Assembly (NCBI RefSeq): GCF_014646075.1
Contig: NZ_BMMT01000019.1
Span: forward strand, 1 to 64,000
Length of the DNA stretch: 64,000 bases
Reading direction: 5' to 3'
DNA from: Saccharopolyspora thermophila
GTDB taxonomy: Bacteria > Actinomycetota > Actinomycetes > Mycobacteriales > Pseudonocardiaceae
The notes under the pieces are model-generated. The model was not told the origin of the DNA and ran no database searches. It saw only the letters and a program-made list of their open reading frames with translations. The position numbers and the translations under genes are program-made. This document shows, piece by piece, positions 24,521-33,737 of the stretch; the stretch's first letter is position 1; each line of letters begins with the position of its first letter.

Positions 24521-24910
24521 TCAGGGTTCGGCGCGGGACGACGCCGTTTCGTGCAGTTCGATCTGGTTGCCCGAAGGGTCCCGCAGGAAGGCCTGGCGCG
24601 CGGTGCCGATGGTGACCGCTTCGCTCACCGGCACCCCGCGGCGCAGGAGCCGTTCCCGCTCCGCGTCCAGGTCTGCGGTCCGCAGCGCGAAGTGCTGCCC
24701 GAGCGCCGGGGGCGGCGTGCCCTCGATCAGGTGGATCTGGTGACCGCCCACGTCCAGCCAGGCGCCGCGCCCGGCTGACGCGGGACGGTCGGTGCGCAGG
24801 CGCAGGCCCAGCACGCCCGTGTAGAAGTCCAGCGCATCGTCGAGGTCGTGCACCATCAACGACACGTGGTGGATCTCGAGTGGGGTCTGCTTTGCCGGGC
24901 AACACAACAT
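24521..24910 (-). CDS. VOC (glyoxalase/dioxygenase) superfamily protein
   Basis: The 129-residue protein has a single vicinal-oxygen-chelate module: IHHVSLMVHDLDDALDFYTG at the N-terminus, QHFALRTADLD in the middle and DPSGNQIELHE near the end, supplying the His and Glu metal ligands. Two halves of the family fold are present. ATG 24910 follows AGGA and removes a long unlikely N-terminal extension of the frame. Placed between two isomerase-like genes, it may isomerise or open a sugar-derived intermediate; VOC proteins are too diverse to be more precise. Confidence 0.78.
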   Translation of the reverse strand: MLCCPAKQTPLEIHHVSLMVHDLDDALDFYTGVLGLRLRTDRPASAGRGAWLDVGGHQIHLIEGTPPPALGQHFALRTADLDAERERLLRRGVPVSEAVTIGTARQAFLRDPSGNQIELHETASSRAEP

Positions 24911-25005
24911 CCCGGAGTCCTTTCCTCTTTGGTGGGCCGGCGGGCGGGAAGGCCAGTCCATATGAGACACGGCGACCCGGGAACCGCCTCGCCGGCCGGA
25001 ACGCG

Positions 25006-26004
25006 TCAGAGCTTGGCGGCGGCCGCGTGGAGGTTCTTGGCGGCCAGGGCGAGTCCTTCGGTCTGGGAGTAGGCGGCGTCCTCGTGCTCGATGTTGACGG
25101 CCATGTCCGGGTCGATCTCGGCGAGTGCGGCGAGGAATTCGGCCCAGTAGCTGGTGTCGTGGCCGATGCCGACGGCGACGAACTTCCAGGCGGGGTTGGC
25201 CGGCCAGGAGTTGCACCAGTAGCCGATGCCGGTGGGGACCTTGTTGGGATTGTCGGCGGGGACCCGGGTGTAGGAGGTGTCGAGCACGCCGCGGACGTCG
25301 ACGCCGGGACAGATCATGGCGTCCTTGGCCGCGGCGTGGAACACCAGCGGGCCGAGGTAGCGGATGCTGGCGACGACGTCCATGCCCTGCCACATCAGGT
25401 GCGACGGGTCCATCTCGGCGCCCACGTTGGTGGCCCCGATCAGTTCCACCAGCCTGGTCAGCGTGACGGGAGAGAAGACCACGTTGTGCGGGTGCATCTC
25501 GATGGCGACCCGGACGTCGTTGGCGCGGGCGAGCGCGTCGATCTCCGTCCAGAACTCCGCGGCCACGCCCCACTGGTAGTCCAGGACGTCCATGTAGACC
25601 CCGTCCCAGGGGTTGACGACCCAGGACGGGTACTTCGCGTCGGGATCGGAGCCGGGGGTGCCCGACATGGTCACCACGTTCCTGACGCCGAGCAGTCCGG
25701 CGAGCCGGATGGTGCGGCGCAGGTCCTCGGCGTGCTTCGGCCCCACCCCGGGCAGCGGGTTGAGCGGGTTGCCGTTGCAGTTCAGGCCGGTGAGTTCCAT
25801 GCCCCGCGAGGCGAAGGTGGCCAGGTAGTCCTTGCGGGCCTTCTCCGAGGCGAGCAGGAGGTCCACCGGGCAGTGCGGGGCGGGCAGGAAGCCGCCGGTG
25901 TTGACCTCCACCGAGGTCAGCCCGTTGGCCTTGAGGAAGTCGAGTGCATCGGCCAGCGGCCGGTCGTGCAGGCAGGCGGTGTAGGCACCGAGTTTGAGTG
26001 GCAT
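25006..26004 (-). CDS. Sugar phosphate isomerase/epimerase-like TIM-barrel protein (copy B)
   Basis: The 332-residue protein starts MPLKLGAYTACLHDRPLADALD and carries the family metal-site segments TGLNCNGNPLNP, VAIEMHPHNVVF (Glu and His), EMDPSHLMWQG and FHAAAKDAM. It is longer and only distantly similar to copy A, so the two probably act at different steps. ATG 26004 follows GAAAGG. It lies 34 bp downstream of the Gfo/Idh/MocA gene. A combination of one oxidoreductase and two such barrels is common in inositol- or keto-sugar catabolism; the substrate here is unknown. Confidence 0.82.
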   Translation of the reverse strand: MPLKLGAYTACLHDRPLADALDFLKANGLTSVEVNTGGFLPAPHCPVDLLLASEKARKDYLATFASRGMELTGLNCNGNPLNPLPGVGPKHAEDLRRTIRLAGLLGVRNVVTMSGTPGSDPDAKYPSWVVNPWDGVYMDVLDYQWGVAAEFWTEIDALARANDVRVAIEMHPHNVVFSPVTLTRLVELIGATNVGAEMDPSHLMWQGMDVVASIRYLGPLVFHAAAKDAMICPGVDVRGVLDTSYTRVPADNPNKVPTGIGYWCNSWPANPAWKFVAVGIGHDTSYWAEFLAALAEIDPDMAVNIEHEDAAYSQTEGLALAAKNLHAAAAKL

Positions 26005-26038
26005 GGTGAGGGCCTTTCGTCGTGTGGAGGAAGGAACT

Positions 26039-27220
26039 TCAGGAGACGTCGACTGGCGCGCCACCAGCCTGGGCGGAGGCGACCACGGCCTGGATGACGC
26101 GCATGGTGTGCAGCGCGTCGGCGAAGGACGCGCACGCGGGCAGCGGGTCCGGTGTCCCCACGATCTGGTCGAGGAACGCCCGGCACTGGTAGACGAACAT
26201 CTCGGCGTTGCCGCCGCCGTTGCCCGGCGCCTGCATGGGGTACCCGCCGGCGAAGTAGGGCAGCTGCGGCCCCGCGATGACCTGCCGGGCGCCGCGGGTG
26301 CGGGCCTCCGGCTGGGCGTCGTCGAAGACGTACTCAGCGGGTCGGTGCCAGTCGAACGAGGCGCGGCCGGACAGCCCGCAGACGTCGAAGCCCAGCCCGT
26401 TGGGCATGCCGAACGCGGTGCGCGACACGGAGAACACGCCGGTGAGCCCGGAGCGGAACCGCGCGGTGAACACGGCCGTGTCCTCGTTCTCGACCTCCCC
26501 GACCTCGTCGCTGACCGGCGCGGCGTTGTGCCCGACGACCGCGCCCAGCGGCAGCGGCCGCTTCGGGATCGTCGTCGACAGCGCCGCACCCGAGACCGAC
26601 TCGATCGGCCCGCAGACGAACTCGCCCACGTCGATGATGTGGGCACCGATGTCCCCCAGGGCACCGCTGCCGGGCCCACCCTTGTACCGCCAGCTCAGCG
26701 GACCACGCGGGTCGGTGGCGTAGTCGCACCAGTAGCGGCCGTTGAACAGCGTCGTCTCGCCCAGCTCACCAGCCTGGACGTGGTCGCGGATGGCCGCGAT
26801 CGCCGGGGACCGGCGGAAGGTGTAGCCCACGGCCGTCACCACCTCGGCGGACCGCTCCACGGCGACCATCGCCTCAGCGTCGGCCATCGAGCCGGCGAGC
26901 GGTTTTTCGCACAGGACGTGTTTCCCGGCGCGCACCAGGGCTTCGGCGATCGGGCGGTGCAGGTCGTTGCCGACCACGATGCTCACCGCGTCGATCGACG
27001 GGTCCTCGACGATCTCCTCCCAGCCGGCGACCGCATTCTCGAAGCCGTACCGGCGCGCGGCGTCCTCGGCCAGCTCGGTGTTGACGTCGGCGATCGCGGC
27101 CAGCCGGATCGGCGGGAGTCCCTCGCCGAAGACGGTGTTGACCTGCCGGTAGCCCGCCGCGTGGCTGCGCCCGGCCATGCCTGCCCCGATGACCGCTACG
27201 GACAGTGGTTGCTTCGACAT
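26039..27220 (-). CDS. Gfo/Idh/MocA-family NAD(P)-dependent oxidoreductase
   Basis: The 393-residue protein has an N-terminal Rossmann fold (VAVIGAGMAGRSHAAGY), the diagnostic GKHVLCEKPLAGS segment with the catalytic lysine, and the C-terminal GDIGAHIIDVGEF motif with conserved Asp and His. Members oxidise a hydroxyl of sugars or inositols. ATG 27220 has AGGAGG 10 bp upstream and replaces a longer frame. It is the first gene of the leftward operon and is preceded by a clear promoter and a perfect LacI-type palindrome, so it is probably repressed by the divergent LacI gene until substrate appears. Confidence 0.88.
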   Translation of the reverse strand: MSKQPLSVAVIGAGMAGRSHAAGYRQVNTVFGEGLPPIRLAAIADVNTELAEDAARRYGFENAVAGWEEIVEDPSIDAVSIVVGNDLHRPIAEALVRAGKHVLCEKPLAGSMADAEAMVAVERSAEVVTAVGYTFRRSPAIAAIRDHVQAGELGETTLFNGRYWCDYATDPRGPLSWRYKGGPGSGALGDIGAHIIDVGEFVCGPIESVSGAALSTTIPKRPLPLGAVVGHNAAPVSDEVGEVENEDTAVFTARFRSGLTGVFSVSRTAFGMPNGLGFDVCGLSGRASFDWHRPAEYVFDDAQPEARTRGARQVIAGPQLPYFAGGYPMQAPGNGGGNAEMFVYQCRAFLDQIVGTPDPLPACASFADALHTMRVIQAVVASAQAGGAPVDVS

Positions 27221-27349
27221 GCTTGCGCGTCCTCCTGCTGGGGTTGCCCAACGGTGCGCCCGTTGGGAAAAGCTCTGGTCCGGTGGAGTCTTCGAGCGCC
27301 GGCCCACCGGACAACGGCCGGTACCGCGCCCGGGGAGATGTTCCGGACA

Positions 27350-27371
27350 GCTACCGGAACGTTCCGGTAGC
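27350..27371. promoter_or_regulatory. Perfect 22-bp LacI-type operator
   Basis: GCTACCGGAAC and GTTCCGGTAGC form an uninterrupted 22-bp palindrome with the central CG that LacI-family repressors favour (core AACGTT). It lies just downstream of the predicted leftward promoter and 130 bp before the first gene, an ideal repression position. Confidence 0.8.
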
Positions 27372-27383
27372 GTGTGATGGCAG

Positions 27384-27413
27384 ACACTATGCCTGCCATG
27401 GTGCTTATGTCAA
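27384..27413 (-). promoter_or_regulatory. Promoter of the leftward sugar operon
   Basis: On the minus strand TTGACA (27413-27408) and TAGTGT (27389-27384) are separated by 18 bp. The start point would fall about 5-8 bp before the LacI-type palindrome. A second inverted repeat, ATGGCAG/CTGCCAT (27377-27383 and 27393-27399), overlaps the -10 box and may be another regulator site. Confidence 0.65.
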
Positions 27414-27489
27414 GACATAGTCACAAGTCGTTCACCGGCTACCTTGTCCGCAGCCGTACGGGCCCACGGCGTCCGAGAGGCAGGTGGAG

Positions 27490-28500
27490 ATGGCCAGGAA
27501 GACCGGGAAACCCACGATCGTCGACGTGGCACGTGCCGCGGGCACCTCGGTGTCCTCGGTCTCGGTCGCCCTGCGCGGCGAACCCGGGGTCTCCGAGCAG
27601 ACCCGGCTGCGCATCCTCGACGCCGCGCAACGCCTCGGTTACCGGCCCGACCAGCGCGCCCGCCTGCTGCGCGAGCAGCAGTCACGGCTGCTCGGCGTGA
27701 CCTTCGCGGTCAACCAGACCTTCCAGGCGGAGGTGATCGACAACCTCTACCGCGCCGCCGACCGCTGCGGCTACGACCTGCTGCTCAGCGCCACCACCCC
27801 GACCCGCTCGGCATCCGAGGCCGTCGACGACCTGCTGCGCGACCGGTGCGAGACCCTGATCCTCATCAGCCCCGCGCTCGACGAGTCGCAGCTGGCGGAC
27901 CTGAGCACCCGCGCCTCGGTGGTGACCATCGGCTCGGAACTGCGGGTCGGCGCGGTGGACTCCGTGCACTCCGACGACCGCCAGGGCGTCACCGACGTCG
28001 TCGACCACCTCGTGGGCCTCGGACACCGCCACATCACCTACGTCGACGGCGGGACCACCGCCATGGCCGCCGTCCGCCGCGCGGCCTACCTCGAGGCGAT
28101 GCGGACGCGGGGACTCGGCGAGCACGCCCGCGTGCTCAGCGGGGACTCCACCGAGGAGTCCGGGATCGCGGCCGCGACCCGCATCCTCGACTCCGGCGAA
28201 CCGCTGCCCACCGCGATCTGCACGCACAACGACATGATGGCGTTCGGCCTGCTGCACACCCTGCGCTCGCGGGGGATCGCAGTTCCCGACGACATCTCGG
28301 TCGTCGGCTTCGACAACACCCGGATGGCCGCCCTGGCCACGGTCCAGCTCACGTCGGTCAGCCAGGACGCCGCCCAGCTCGCGCGGACCGCGGTGGAACG
28401 AGCCATCAGGCGCGCGGAGAACCCCGCACCGGGCGAGGAAATCGTGACCCCGGCCCGCCTCGTCATCCGGGAGACCTCCGGGCCACCGCGCCCGGAGTAA
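27490..28500 (+). CDS. LacI-family transcriptional regulator (left operon)
   Basis: The 336-residue protein has the LacI headpiece (TIVDVARAAGTSVSSVSVAL, then GYRPDQRARLLREQ hinge) and a periplasmic-binding-protein-like effector domain (THNDMMAFGLLHTLR, then DDISVVGFDNT). ATG 27490 is preferred over GTG 27484 because GAGAGG lies 9 bp before it. It is divergent from the Gfo/Idh/MocA operon with the perfect operator between them, so it most likely represses that operon and releases on binding a sugar or sugar acid. Confidence 0.88.
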   Translation: MARKTGKPTIVDVARAAGTSVSSVSVALRGEPGVSEQTRLRILDAAQRLGYRPDQRARLLREQQSRLLGVTFAVNQTFQAEVIDNLYRAADRCGYDLLLSATTPTRSASEAVDDLLRDRCETLILISPALDESQLADLSTRASVVTIGSELRVGAVDSVHSDDRQGVTDVVDHLVGLGHRHITYVDGGTTAMAAVRRAAYLEAMRTRGLGEHARVLSGDSTEESGIAAATRILDSGEPLPTAICTHNDMMAFGLLHTLRSRGIAVPDDISVVGFDNTRMAALATVQLTSVSQDAAQLARTAVERAIRRAENPAPGEEIVTPARLVIRETSGPPRPE

Positions 28501-28541
28501 GTCCGGCGTCGTCCCCAGGAACGCCCCTCGGACTTCGGGCC

Positions 28542-28587
28542 TTGACGCCGCCGAGTCGGGCCCCTAGTTTCTGGAATCGATACCAGA
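28542..28587 (+). promoter_or_regulatory. Promoter and LacI-type operator of the rightward sugar-acid operon
   Basis: TTGACG (28542-28547), a 17-bp spacer and TAGTTT (28565-28570) form a good promoter. Directly overlapping its end is TCTGGAATC/GATACCAGA (28570-28587), an 18-bp palindrome with one mismatched pair and a central CG. A second repeat, GGAATCG/CGATTCC, overlaps it. The arrangement predicts steric repression by a LacI protein, probably the one encoded second in the operon. Confidence 0.7.
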
Positions 28588-28660
28588 ACCGATTCCCGTC
28601 TCGGCAAACGGCCGGTCCACCACCCCGACCGGCCCGCCGGGACCCGGCAATGGAGCGCGG

Positions 28661-29830
28661 ATGACGAGCGTCGGGACCCCTGTCGAGCAGCGAGATGCCC
28701 GCGCGCAGCTCGCTGGCCTGACCATCACGGGCATCGAGGTCGTGGGGGTGCGCGCACCCCTGCCCCGCGAGTTCAAGGGCAGCTACTACCGGATGACCCA
28801 CCGGGCCACGCTGATCACCCGCGTGCGCACGGCCGACGGGATCACCGGCGAGGCATACGTGGGCGACGAGGACGGCGCCCTGGCCGCGATCGCCGCGATC
28901 ATCAAGCGGGAGATCGAACCGAAGCTCCTCGGTGAGGACGCCTTCGCCACCGAACGGTGCTGGCAACTCGCCTACCCGGCGACCTTCGACATCCTGCGCG
29001 ACCGCCGGCTCGGCCTGGTGGCGCTCGCCGGTGTGGACAGCGCGATCTGGGACGCCGTCGGCAAGGCGCTCGGGATGCCGCTGCACCGGCTGTGGGGCGG
29101 ATACCGACGCGAGGTCGAGCTGATGGCGATCGGCGGCTACTACGGGGAACCGCTGGGGTCAATCGCCGACGAGATCGCGTTCTACCGCGAGCGCGGGCTG
29201 GCCGGGGTGAAGTTCAAGGTCGGCGGAGCCACACCGGAGGTCGACGCGAAACGCGTCGCCCTGGTCCGCGAGGCCGCCGGGGACGACTTCATCATCACCG
29301 TCGACGCCAACCAGGGCTATGAGGTGGCCGAGGCCCTGGAGTTCGCCTGGCGGGTCGAGGACCTCGACATCCGGTGGTTCGAGGAACCGGTGCGGTGGCA
29401 CAACGACCGGCGCTCACTGCGCGACGTGCGGACCAGGTGCCGGATTCCGATCGCCGCCGGGCAGAGCGAACACAGCCCGAGCGGCTGCCGCGACCTGATG
29501 GAGGCCGGGGCGATCGACGTCTGCAACTTCGACGCCTCCTGGTCCGGTGGGCCGACCGCGTGGCGGCGCGCGGCGGCGGTGGCCCTGGCCTACGACGTGG
29601 AGATGGGGCACCACGAAGAACCGCACATCGCGGCGCACCTGCTGGCGAGCCAGCCGCACGGCACCTACGCCGAATGCTTCCACCCGGACCGCGATCCGTT
29701 CTGGTGGCACCTGATCGAGTCCGAACGGCCGCTCGTCGACGGCAAGCTCCAGCTCTCCGACGCACCCGGGCTGGGCTGGCGGCTCGACGAGGACTACGTG
29801 GGCCGGCACCGCATCGACCTCGGGGGGTGA
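28661..29830 (+). CDS. Enolase-superfamily (mandelate racemase/muconate lactonizing) sugar-acid dehydratase-like protein
   Basis: The 389-residue protein has the capping domain and a barrel with readable active-site positions: KFKVGG (KxK base on strand 2), IITVDANQG, WFEEPV, AAGQSE for the metal carboxylates, and MGHHEEPHIAAH, which supplies a late histidine. This pattern fits acid-sugar dehydratases or racemases of the mandelate racemase subgroup. The substrate cannot be predicted. ATG 28661 follows GGAGCG. It is the first gene of an operon with LacI, MFS transporter, aldehyde dehydrogenase, split transketolase and SDR genes. Confidence 0.85.
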   Translation: MTSVGTPVEQRDARAQLAGLTITGIEVVGVRAPLPREFKGSYYRMTHRATLITRVRTADGITGEAYVGDEDGALAAIAAIIKREIEPKLLGEDAFATERCWQLAYPATFDILRDRRLGLVALAGVDSAIWDAVGKALGMPLHRLWGGYRREVELMAIGGYYGEPLGSIADEIAFYRERGLAGVKFKVGGATPEVDAKRVALVREAAGDDFIITVDANQGYEVAEALEFAWRVEDLDIRWFEEPVRWHNDRRSLRDVRTRCRIPIAAGQSEHSPSGCRDLMEAGAIDVCNFDASWSGGPTAWRRAAAVALAYDVEMGHHEEPHIAAHLLASQPHGTYAECFHPDRDPFWWHLIESERPLVDGKLQLSDAPGLGWRLDEDYVGRHRIDLGG

Positions 29831-29831
29831 C

Positions 29832-30878
29832 ATGGCGGACAAGAGCCTGGGGATGCGCGGTGCGAAGCCGCGTCGTCCGGTAATCCGGGAGGTCGCGCAG
29901 CACGCGGGAGTCGCGGTCTCCTCCGTGTCGCGGGTCATCTCGGGGCACCCGGACGTGAGCGACAAGATGCGCGAGCGGGTGCTCCGGGCGATCGAGGAAC
30001 TCGGGTACGTGCCCGACCTCGCCGCGCAGAGCATCCGCACGGGCGCGACGATGACGATCGGCTTCCCGCTCAGCGACATCCGCAACCCCCTGTTCTCCGA
30101 GATCGCGCACGCCGCGGAGACCAGGCTCGAGAAGCGGGGCTACTCCCTGCTGATGATGAGCTCGCTGCACGACCCGGACCTCGAGGTCGAGCACCTGCGC
30201 CGGCTGCAGCAGCGGCGGGTGGACGGCCTGCTGGTGTCGGTGACCGACGAGCAGCACCCCGAGACGGTGCGGCAGCTGACGGCCGCGGGCGTGCCGATCG
30301 TGCTCGTCGACCGGGACATCCCCGAACTCGCCGACGCCTCGGCGGCGCGCTTCGACCACGCCACCGGACTGACCGCCGCGGTCGAGCACCTCGTCGCGCT
30401 GGGGCACCGCTCGATCGGTCTGGTGAACGGCTCGCCGACCGTGCGCCCGTCCCGCGAACGCGCGAGGGCGCTGCGGGAGATCGCCTCGGCCGCACCGGAT
30501 CTCCGGGTGCAGGTCGTGTCGGGTGACTTCAGCAGCGAGCACGGCGCGAAGCAGACCTACAACCTGATGAGCCGGCCGGATCGGCCGACCGCCCTGATCG
30601 CGGGCAGCAACCAGATCCTGGTGGGCGTGTTGTCCGCCCTGGCGGAGCTGCCCGTCGAGGTGCCGCGCGACGTCAGCCTGGTCACCTGCGACGAGGTGCC
30701 GATGGCCGCGTTCGTCCGCCCCAGGCTGGCCACCATCCGCCGGGACGTCCAGGAGATCGGCCGCCTCAGCGCCGATCTGCTGCTCGCCGCGCTCGACGGC
30801 CAACCCGCCCGCACCGTCCAGCTACCCACCACCTTCGAGCCCGCCGACTCGTGCACCGCTCCCCCTACCGCCACGTGA
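29832..30878 (+). CDS. LacI-family transcriptional regulator (right operon)
   Basis: The 348-residue protein has the LacI headpiece (VIREVAQHAGVAVSSVSRVI, then GYVPDLAAQSIRTG) and an effector domain beginning MTIGFPLSDIRNPLFSEIAHAAE. It starts one base after the stop of the dehydratase gene, so it is cotranscribed and probably autoregulated. The palindrome overlapping the operon promoter (28570-28587) is its most likely site. It is not closely similar to the other LacI protein at 27.5 kb. Confidence 0.87.
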   Translation: MADKSLGMRGAKPRRPVIREVAQHAGVAVSSVSRVISGHPDVSDKMRERVLRAIEELGYVPDLAAQSIRTGATMTIGFPLSDIRNPLFSEIAHAAETRLEKRGYSLLMMSSLHDPDLEVEHLRRLQQRRVDGLLVSVTDEQHPETVRQLTAAGVPIVLVDRDIPELADASAARFDHATGLTAAVEHLVALGHRSIGLVNGSPTVRPSRERARALREIASAAPDLRVQVVSGDFSSEHGAKQTYNLMSRPDRPTALIAGSNQILVGVLSALAELPVEVPRDVSLVTCDEVPMAAFVRPRLATIRRDVQEIGRLSADLLLAALDGQPARTVQLPTTFEPADSCTAPPTAT

Positions 30879-30917
30879 TGCCACGCGACATCCACGACTT
30901 CAACGGAGAAGATCGTC

Positions 30918-32252
30918 TTGTTTGGATTACCCACCGGCGCGCCCACAGAGCCCGGCGCGGCCGAGATGCACCACAACCAACGACGTGCCCGCTGGGCCGG
31001 ACTGATCGGCACCGCGCTGGAGCAGTACGACTTCGTCATCTACGGCACGGCGTCAGCCCTGGTCTTCAACACCGTCTTCTTCCCCGACGTCAGTGCGACG
31101 GTCGGCTACCTCGGCAGTTTCTCTGCCTATGCCGTCGGTTTCTTCGCCCGCCCGCTGGGCGGCCTGTTCTTCTCCCGGTTCGGTGACCGGCTGGGCCGCA
31201 AGTGGGTGCTGGTGGCGACGCTGGCCCTGATGGGGACGGCGACGTTCGCGATCGGCCTGCTGCCGGGATACGCCTCCATCGGCTTTGTCGCACCGGTCCT
31301 GCTGGTGCTGCTGCGCTGTGCGCAGGGCTTCGGCGCGGGGGCCGAGATGGCCGGCGGCACGGTCCTGCTCACCGAGACCGCGCCGGAGGGGCGGCGTGGC
31401 CGCAATGCGGCCATGGTCTGGGTCGGAGCGTCCGGTGGCACGGCACTCGGCGCGCTGGTCTGGCTGGTCGTGCAGCTCATGCCGGAGGAAGACCTGGTTT
31501 CCCACGGCTGGCGGCTGGTCTTCTTCAGCTCGGCGGCCGTGACGGTCCTGGCTTTCGTGCTGCGGCGCACACTGCGGGACTCGCACGTGTTCACCGAGAC
31601 CCGCAAGCAGGCCGCGGTCGAGACCTCGCCCATCAAGGACGTCTGGCGCAACAGCCGGCGCAACGTGCTCCGGGTCTTCGCCATGGTCGTCGGGGTGAGC
31701 ATCAACTCCTACATCTACCAGGTGTTCCTGGGCAGCTACCTGGTGGCCGAGGTCCAGGTGGACAAGTCGGTCTTCACGCAGTCGTTGCTCGTCGGCGCGC
31801 TGGCCGGGATGCCCGCGGCCTACTTCTTCGGCTGGCTGTCCGACCGGATCGGCCGGCGCCGCGCGTTCACCGTCGTCGCGGTCGGCATGATCGCCATGCC
31901 GGTGCCGTCGTACCTGCTGCTCGACACCGGCCACCCGGTACTGATCGCGCTGGTGATCGTCCTCGGCTTCGTGTTCGCGGCCGAGGGATCGGTCAGCGCT
32001 CAGGCGGCCTTCCTGCCGGAGATCTTCGGCTCCCGGTACCGGTACGCGGGCGTCACGCTGGGCCGGGAGATGGCCTCGATGGTCGGCGGCACCGGCCCGC
32101 TGGTCTGCTCGGCGCTGGTCGCGTGGGCGTCCGGCAGCTGGGTCCCGGTCGCGATCCTGATGATGGCCGTCACCGTCGTCTCGCTCATCGCCACCGTCCG
32201 CACCCCGGAAACGCGGGACCGCGATCTCTACACCGAAGCGGACGCAGCCTAG
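30918..32252 (+). CDS. MFS transporter, metabolite:H+ symporter (MHS) type
   Basis: The 444-residue protein has about 12 hydrophobic helices and the MHS-family hallmarks: WAGLIGTALEQYDFVIYG near helix 1, RPLGGLFFSRFGDRLGRK between helices 2 and 3, and the mid-protein SDRIGRRRAF repeat. Relatives import organic acids, betaine, shikimate or 2-oxoglutarate with protons. The start is TTG 30918 with GGAG upstream. Within the operon it is the probable uptake system for the sugar acid or related anion metabolised by the neighbouring enzymes. Confidence 0.85.
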   Translation: MFGLPTGAPTEPGAAEMHHNQRRARWAGLIGTALEQYDFVIYGTASALVFNTVFFPDVSATVGYLGSFSAYAVGFFARPLGGLFFSRFGDRLGRKWVLVATLALMGTATFAIGLLPGYASIGFVAPVLLVLLRCAQGFGAGAEMAGGTVLLTETAPEGRRGRNAAMVWVGASGGTALGALVWLVVQLMPEEDLVSHGWRLVFFSSAAVTVLAFVLRRTLRDSHVFTETRKQAAVETSPIKDVWRNSRRNVLRVFAMVVGVSINSYIYQVFLGSYLVAEVQVDKSVFTQSLLVGALAGMPAAYFFGWLSDRIGRRRAFTVVAVGMIAMPVPSYLLLDTGHPVLIALVIVLGFVFAAEGSVSAQAAFLPEIFGSRYRYAGVTLGREMASMVGGTGPLVCSALVAWASGSWVPVAILMMAVTVVSLIATVRTPETRDRDLYTEADAA

Positions 32253-32276
32253 TCCCCCTCCGAAGAGGAGCAGTTC

Positions 32277-33701
32277 GTGACGCACACCCCTGCCTTCATC
32301 GCCGGTCTGCACGTCGCGGGGTCCGCCGCGTACGACAACATCGACCCGGCCACCGGCAAGCCGCTCGGCACCGTGATCCGTTCCGGCGCCGGGGAGATCG
32401 ACGCGGCCGTGCAGGCCGCCTGGGCGGCGCAACCGGCCTGGAACGACACCCCTCCCGCCGAGCGCGCGGCGCTGCTGACCGGGCTGGCCGACGCGATCGG
32501 TGCGCACACCGAGGAACTGGCCCGACTGGAGAGCGAGGACACCGGCAAGCCGCTCACCCAGGCCAGAACGGACGCGGCGGTGTGCGCTCGTTACTTCCGG
32601 TTCTACGGGCACGCCATCGACAGCTACTACGGCGACACCATTCCCGTGCAGCCTGGCGTCCACGCGTTCACCACGCGCGAGCCGTTCGGCGTCACCGGGC
32701 ACATCGTGGCCTGGAACTACCCGATGCAGTTGTTCGCCCGGGGCGTTGCGCCGGCCATCGCGACCGGGAACTGCTCGGTGGTCAAGCCTGCCGACGAGAC
32801 TCCGCGCACCGCGGTCCGGATCGCCGAACTCGCCGCGGCGGTGGGCATTCCGGCCGGCGTGATCAACGTGGTGCCGGGGTACGGCGTCGAAGCGGGCGCG
32901 GCGCTGACCGCGCATCCCGGGGTGCGCCACATCGGTTTCGTCGGTTCGACGCGGGTGGGCGCCGAGGTGGCCCGGGCGGGCGCGGACCGCGTGACGCCCG
33001 TGGTGCTGGAGCTGGGCGGGAAATCGGCCCACGTGGTCTTTGCCGACGCGGCGCTCGACGAGGCGGCGGACGCGATCACCCGGGGGATCCTGCAGAACGC
33101 CGGGCAGACCTGCTCGGCCGGTTCGCGCCTCATCGTGGCGGAGCAGGTGCACGATGAGCTGGTGGCGAAGCTGGTGGAGCGCTTCACCCGGGTCCGGATC
33201 GGGGCTGGTGTCGACGACCCCGATCTCGGCCCGTTGATCAGCGCCAAGCAGCAGGCCAGGGTGCGGGGGTTTCTCGACGAGCTGGCTACCGGGGAGGTGC
33301 TGGTCGGCGGCCGGGCACCGCAGGAGCCCGACCTCGCCGACGGCGCGTACTTCCTGCCGACCATCGTTGACGGTGTGGATCCGATGAGTCCGCTGGCGCA
33401 GCAGGAGGTGTTCGGCCCGGTTCTCGCGGTCATGACCTTCACCGAGCGGCAGGACGCGATCCGGCTCGCGAACTGCACCGACTACGCGCTGATGGGGGCG
33501 GTGTGGACGCGCGACCTCAGCAATGCCCTGACGACGGCCCGCGCCATCGAGGCCGGGCAGGTGTACGTCAACGCGTTCGGTGCGGGCGGCGGTGTGGAGC
33601 TGCCGTTCGGCGGATTCCGGAAATCGGGGTACGGCCGCGAGAAGGGCATCGAGGCGATGAACGCCTATACGCAGACCAAGACGTTCGTCATCAGACTCTG
33701 A
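32277..33701 (+). CDS. NAD(P)-dependent aldehyde dehydrogenase
   Basis: The 474-residue protein is a complete ALDH: FGVTGHIVAWNYPMQLF and GNCSVVKPADETP for cofactor binding, GFVGSTRVG, the general base Glu245 in LELGGKSA and the nucleophile Cys279 in NAGQTCSAGSR. The start is GTG 32277, 7 bp after GAGGAG. It resembles betaine-aldehyde and semialdehyde dehydrogenases. In this operon it should oxidise an aldehyde produced from the sugar acid, or glycolaldehyde-type fragments from the transketolase step. The specific aldehyde is not known. Confidence 0.9.
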   Translation: MTHTPAFIAGLHVAGSAAYDNIDPATGKPLGTVIRSGAGEIDAAVQAAWAAQPAWNDTPPAERAALLTGLADAIGAHTEELARLESEDTGKPLTQARTDAAVCARYFRFYGHAIDSYYGDTIPVQPGVHAFTTREPFGVTGHIVAWNYPMQLFARGVAPAIATGNCSVVKPADETPRTAVRIAELAAAVGIPAGVINVVPGYGVEAGAALTAHPGVRHIGFVGSTRVGAEVARAGADRVTPVVLELGGKSAHVVFADAALDEAADAITRGILQNAGQTCSAGSRLIVAEQVHDELVAKLVERFTRVRIGAGVDDPDLGPLISAKQQARVRGFLDELATGEVLVGGRAPQEPDLADGAYFLPTIVDGVDPMSPLAQQEVFGPVLAVMTFTERQDAIRLANCTDYALMGAVWTRDLSNALTTARAIEAGQVYVNAFGAGGGVELPFGGFRKSGYGREKGIEAMNAYTQTKTFVIRL

Positions 33702-33737
33702 TCCGGAGTCCGCAGTGGACCGCGAAGGAATCCAGTC

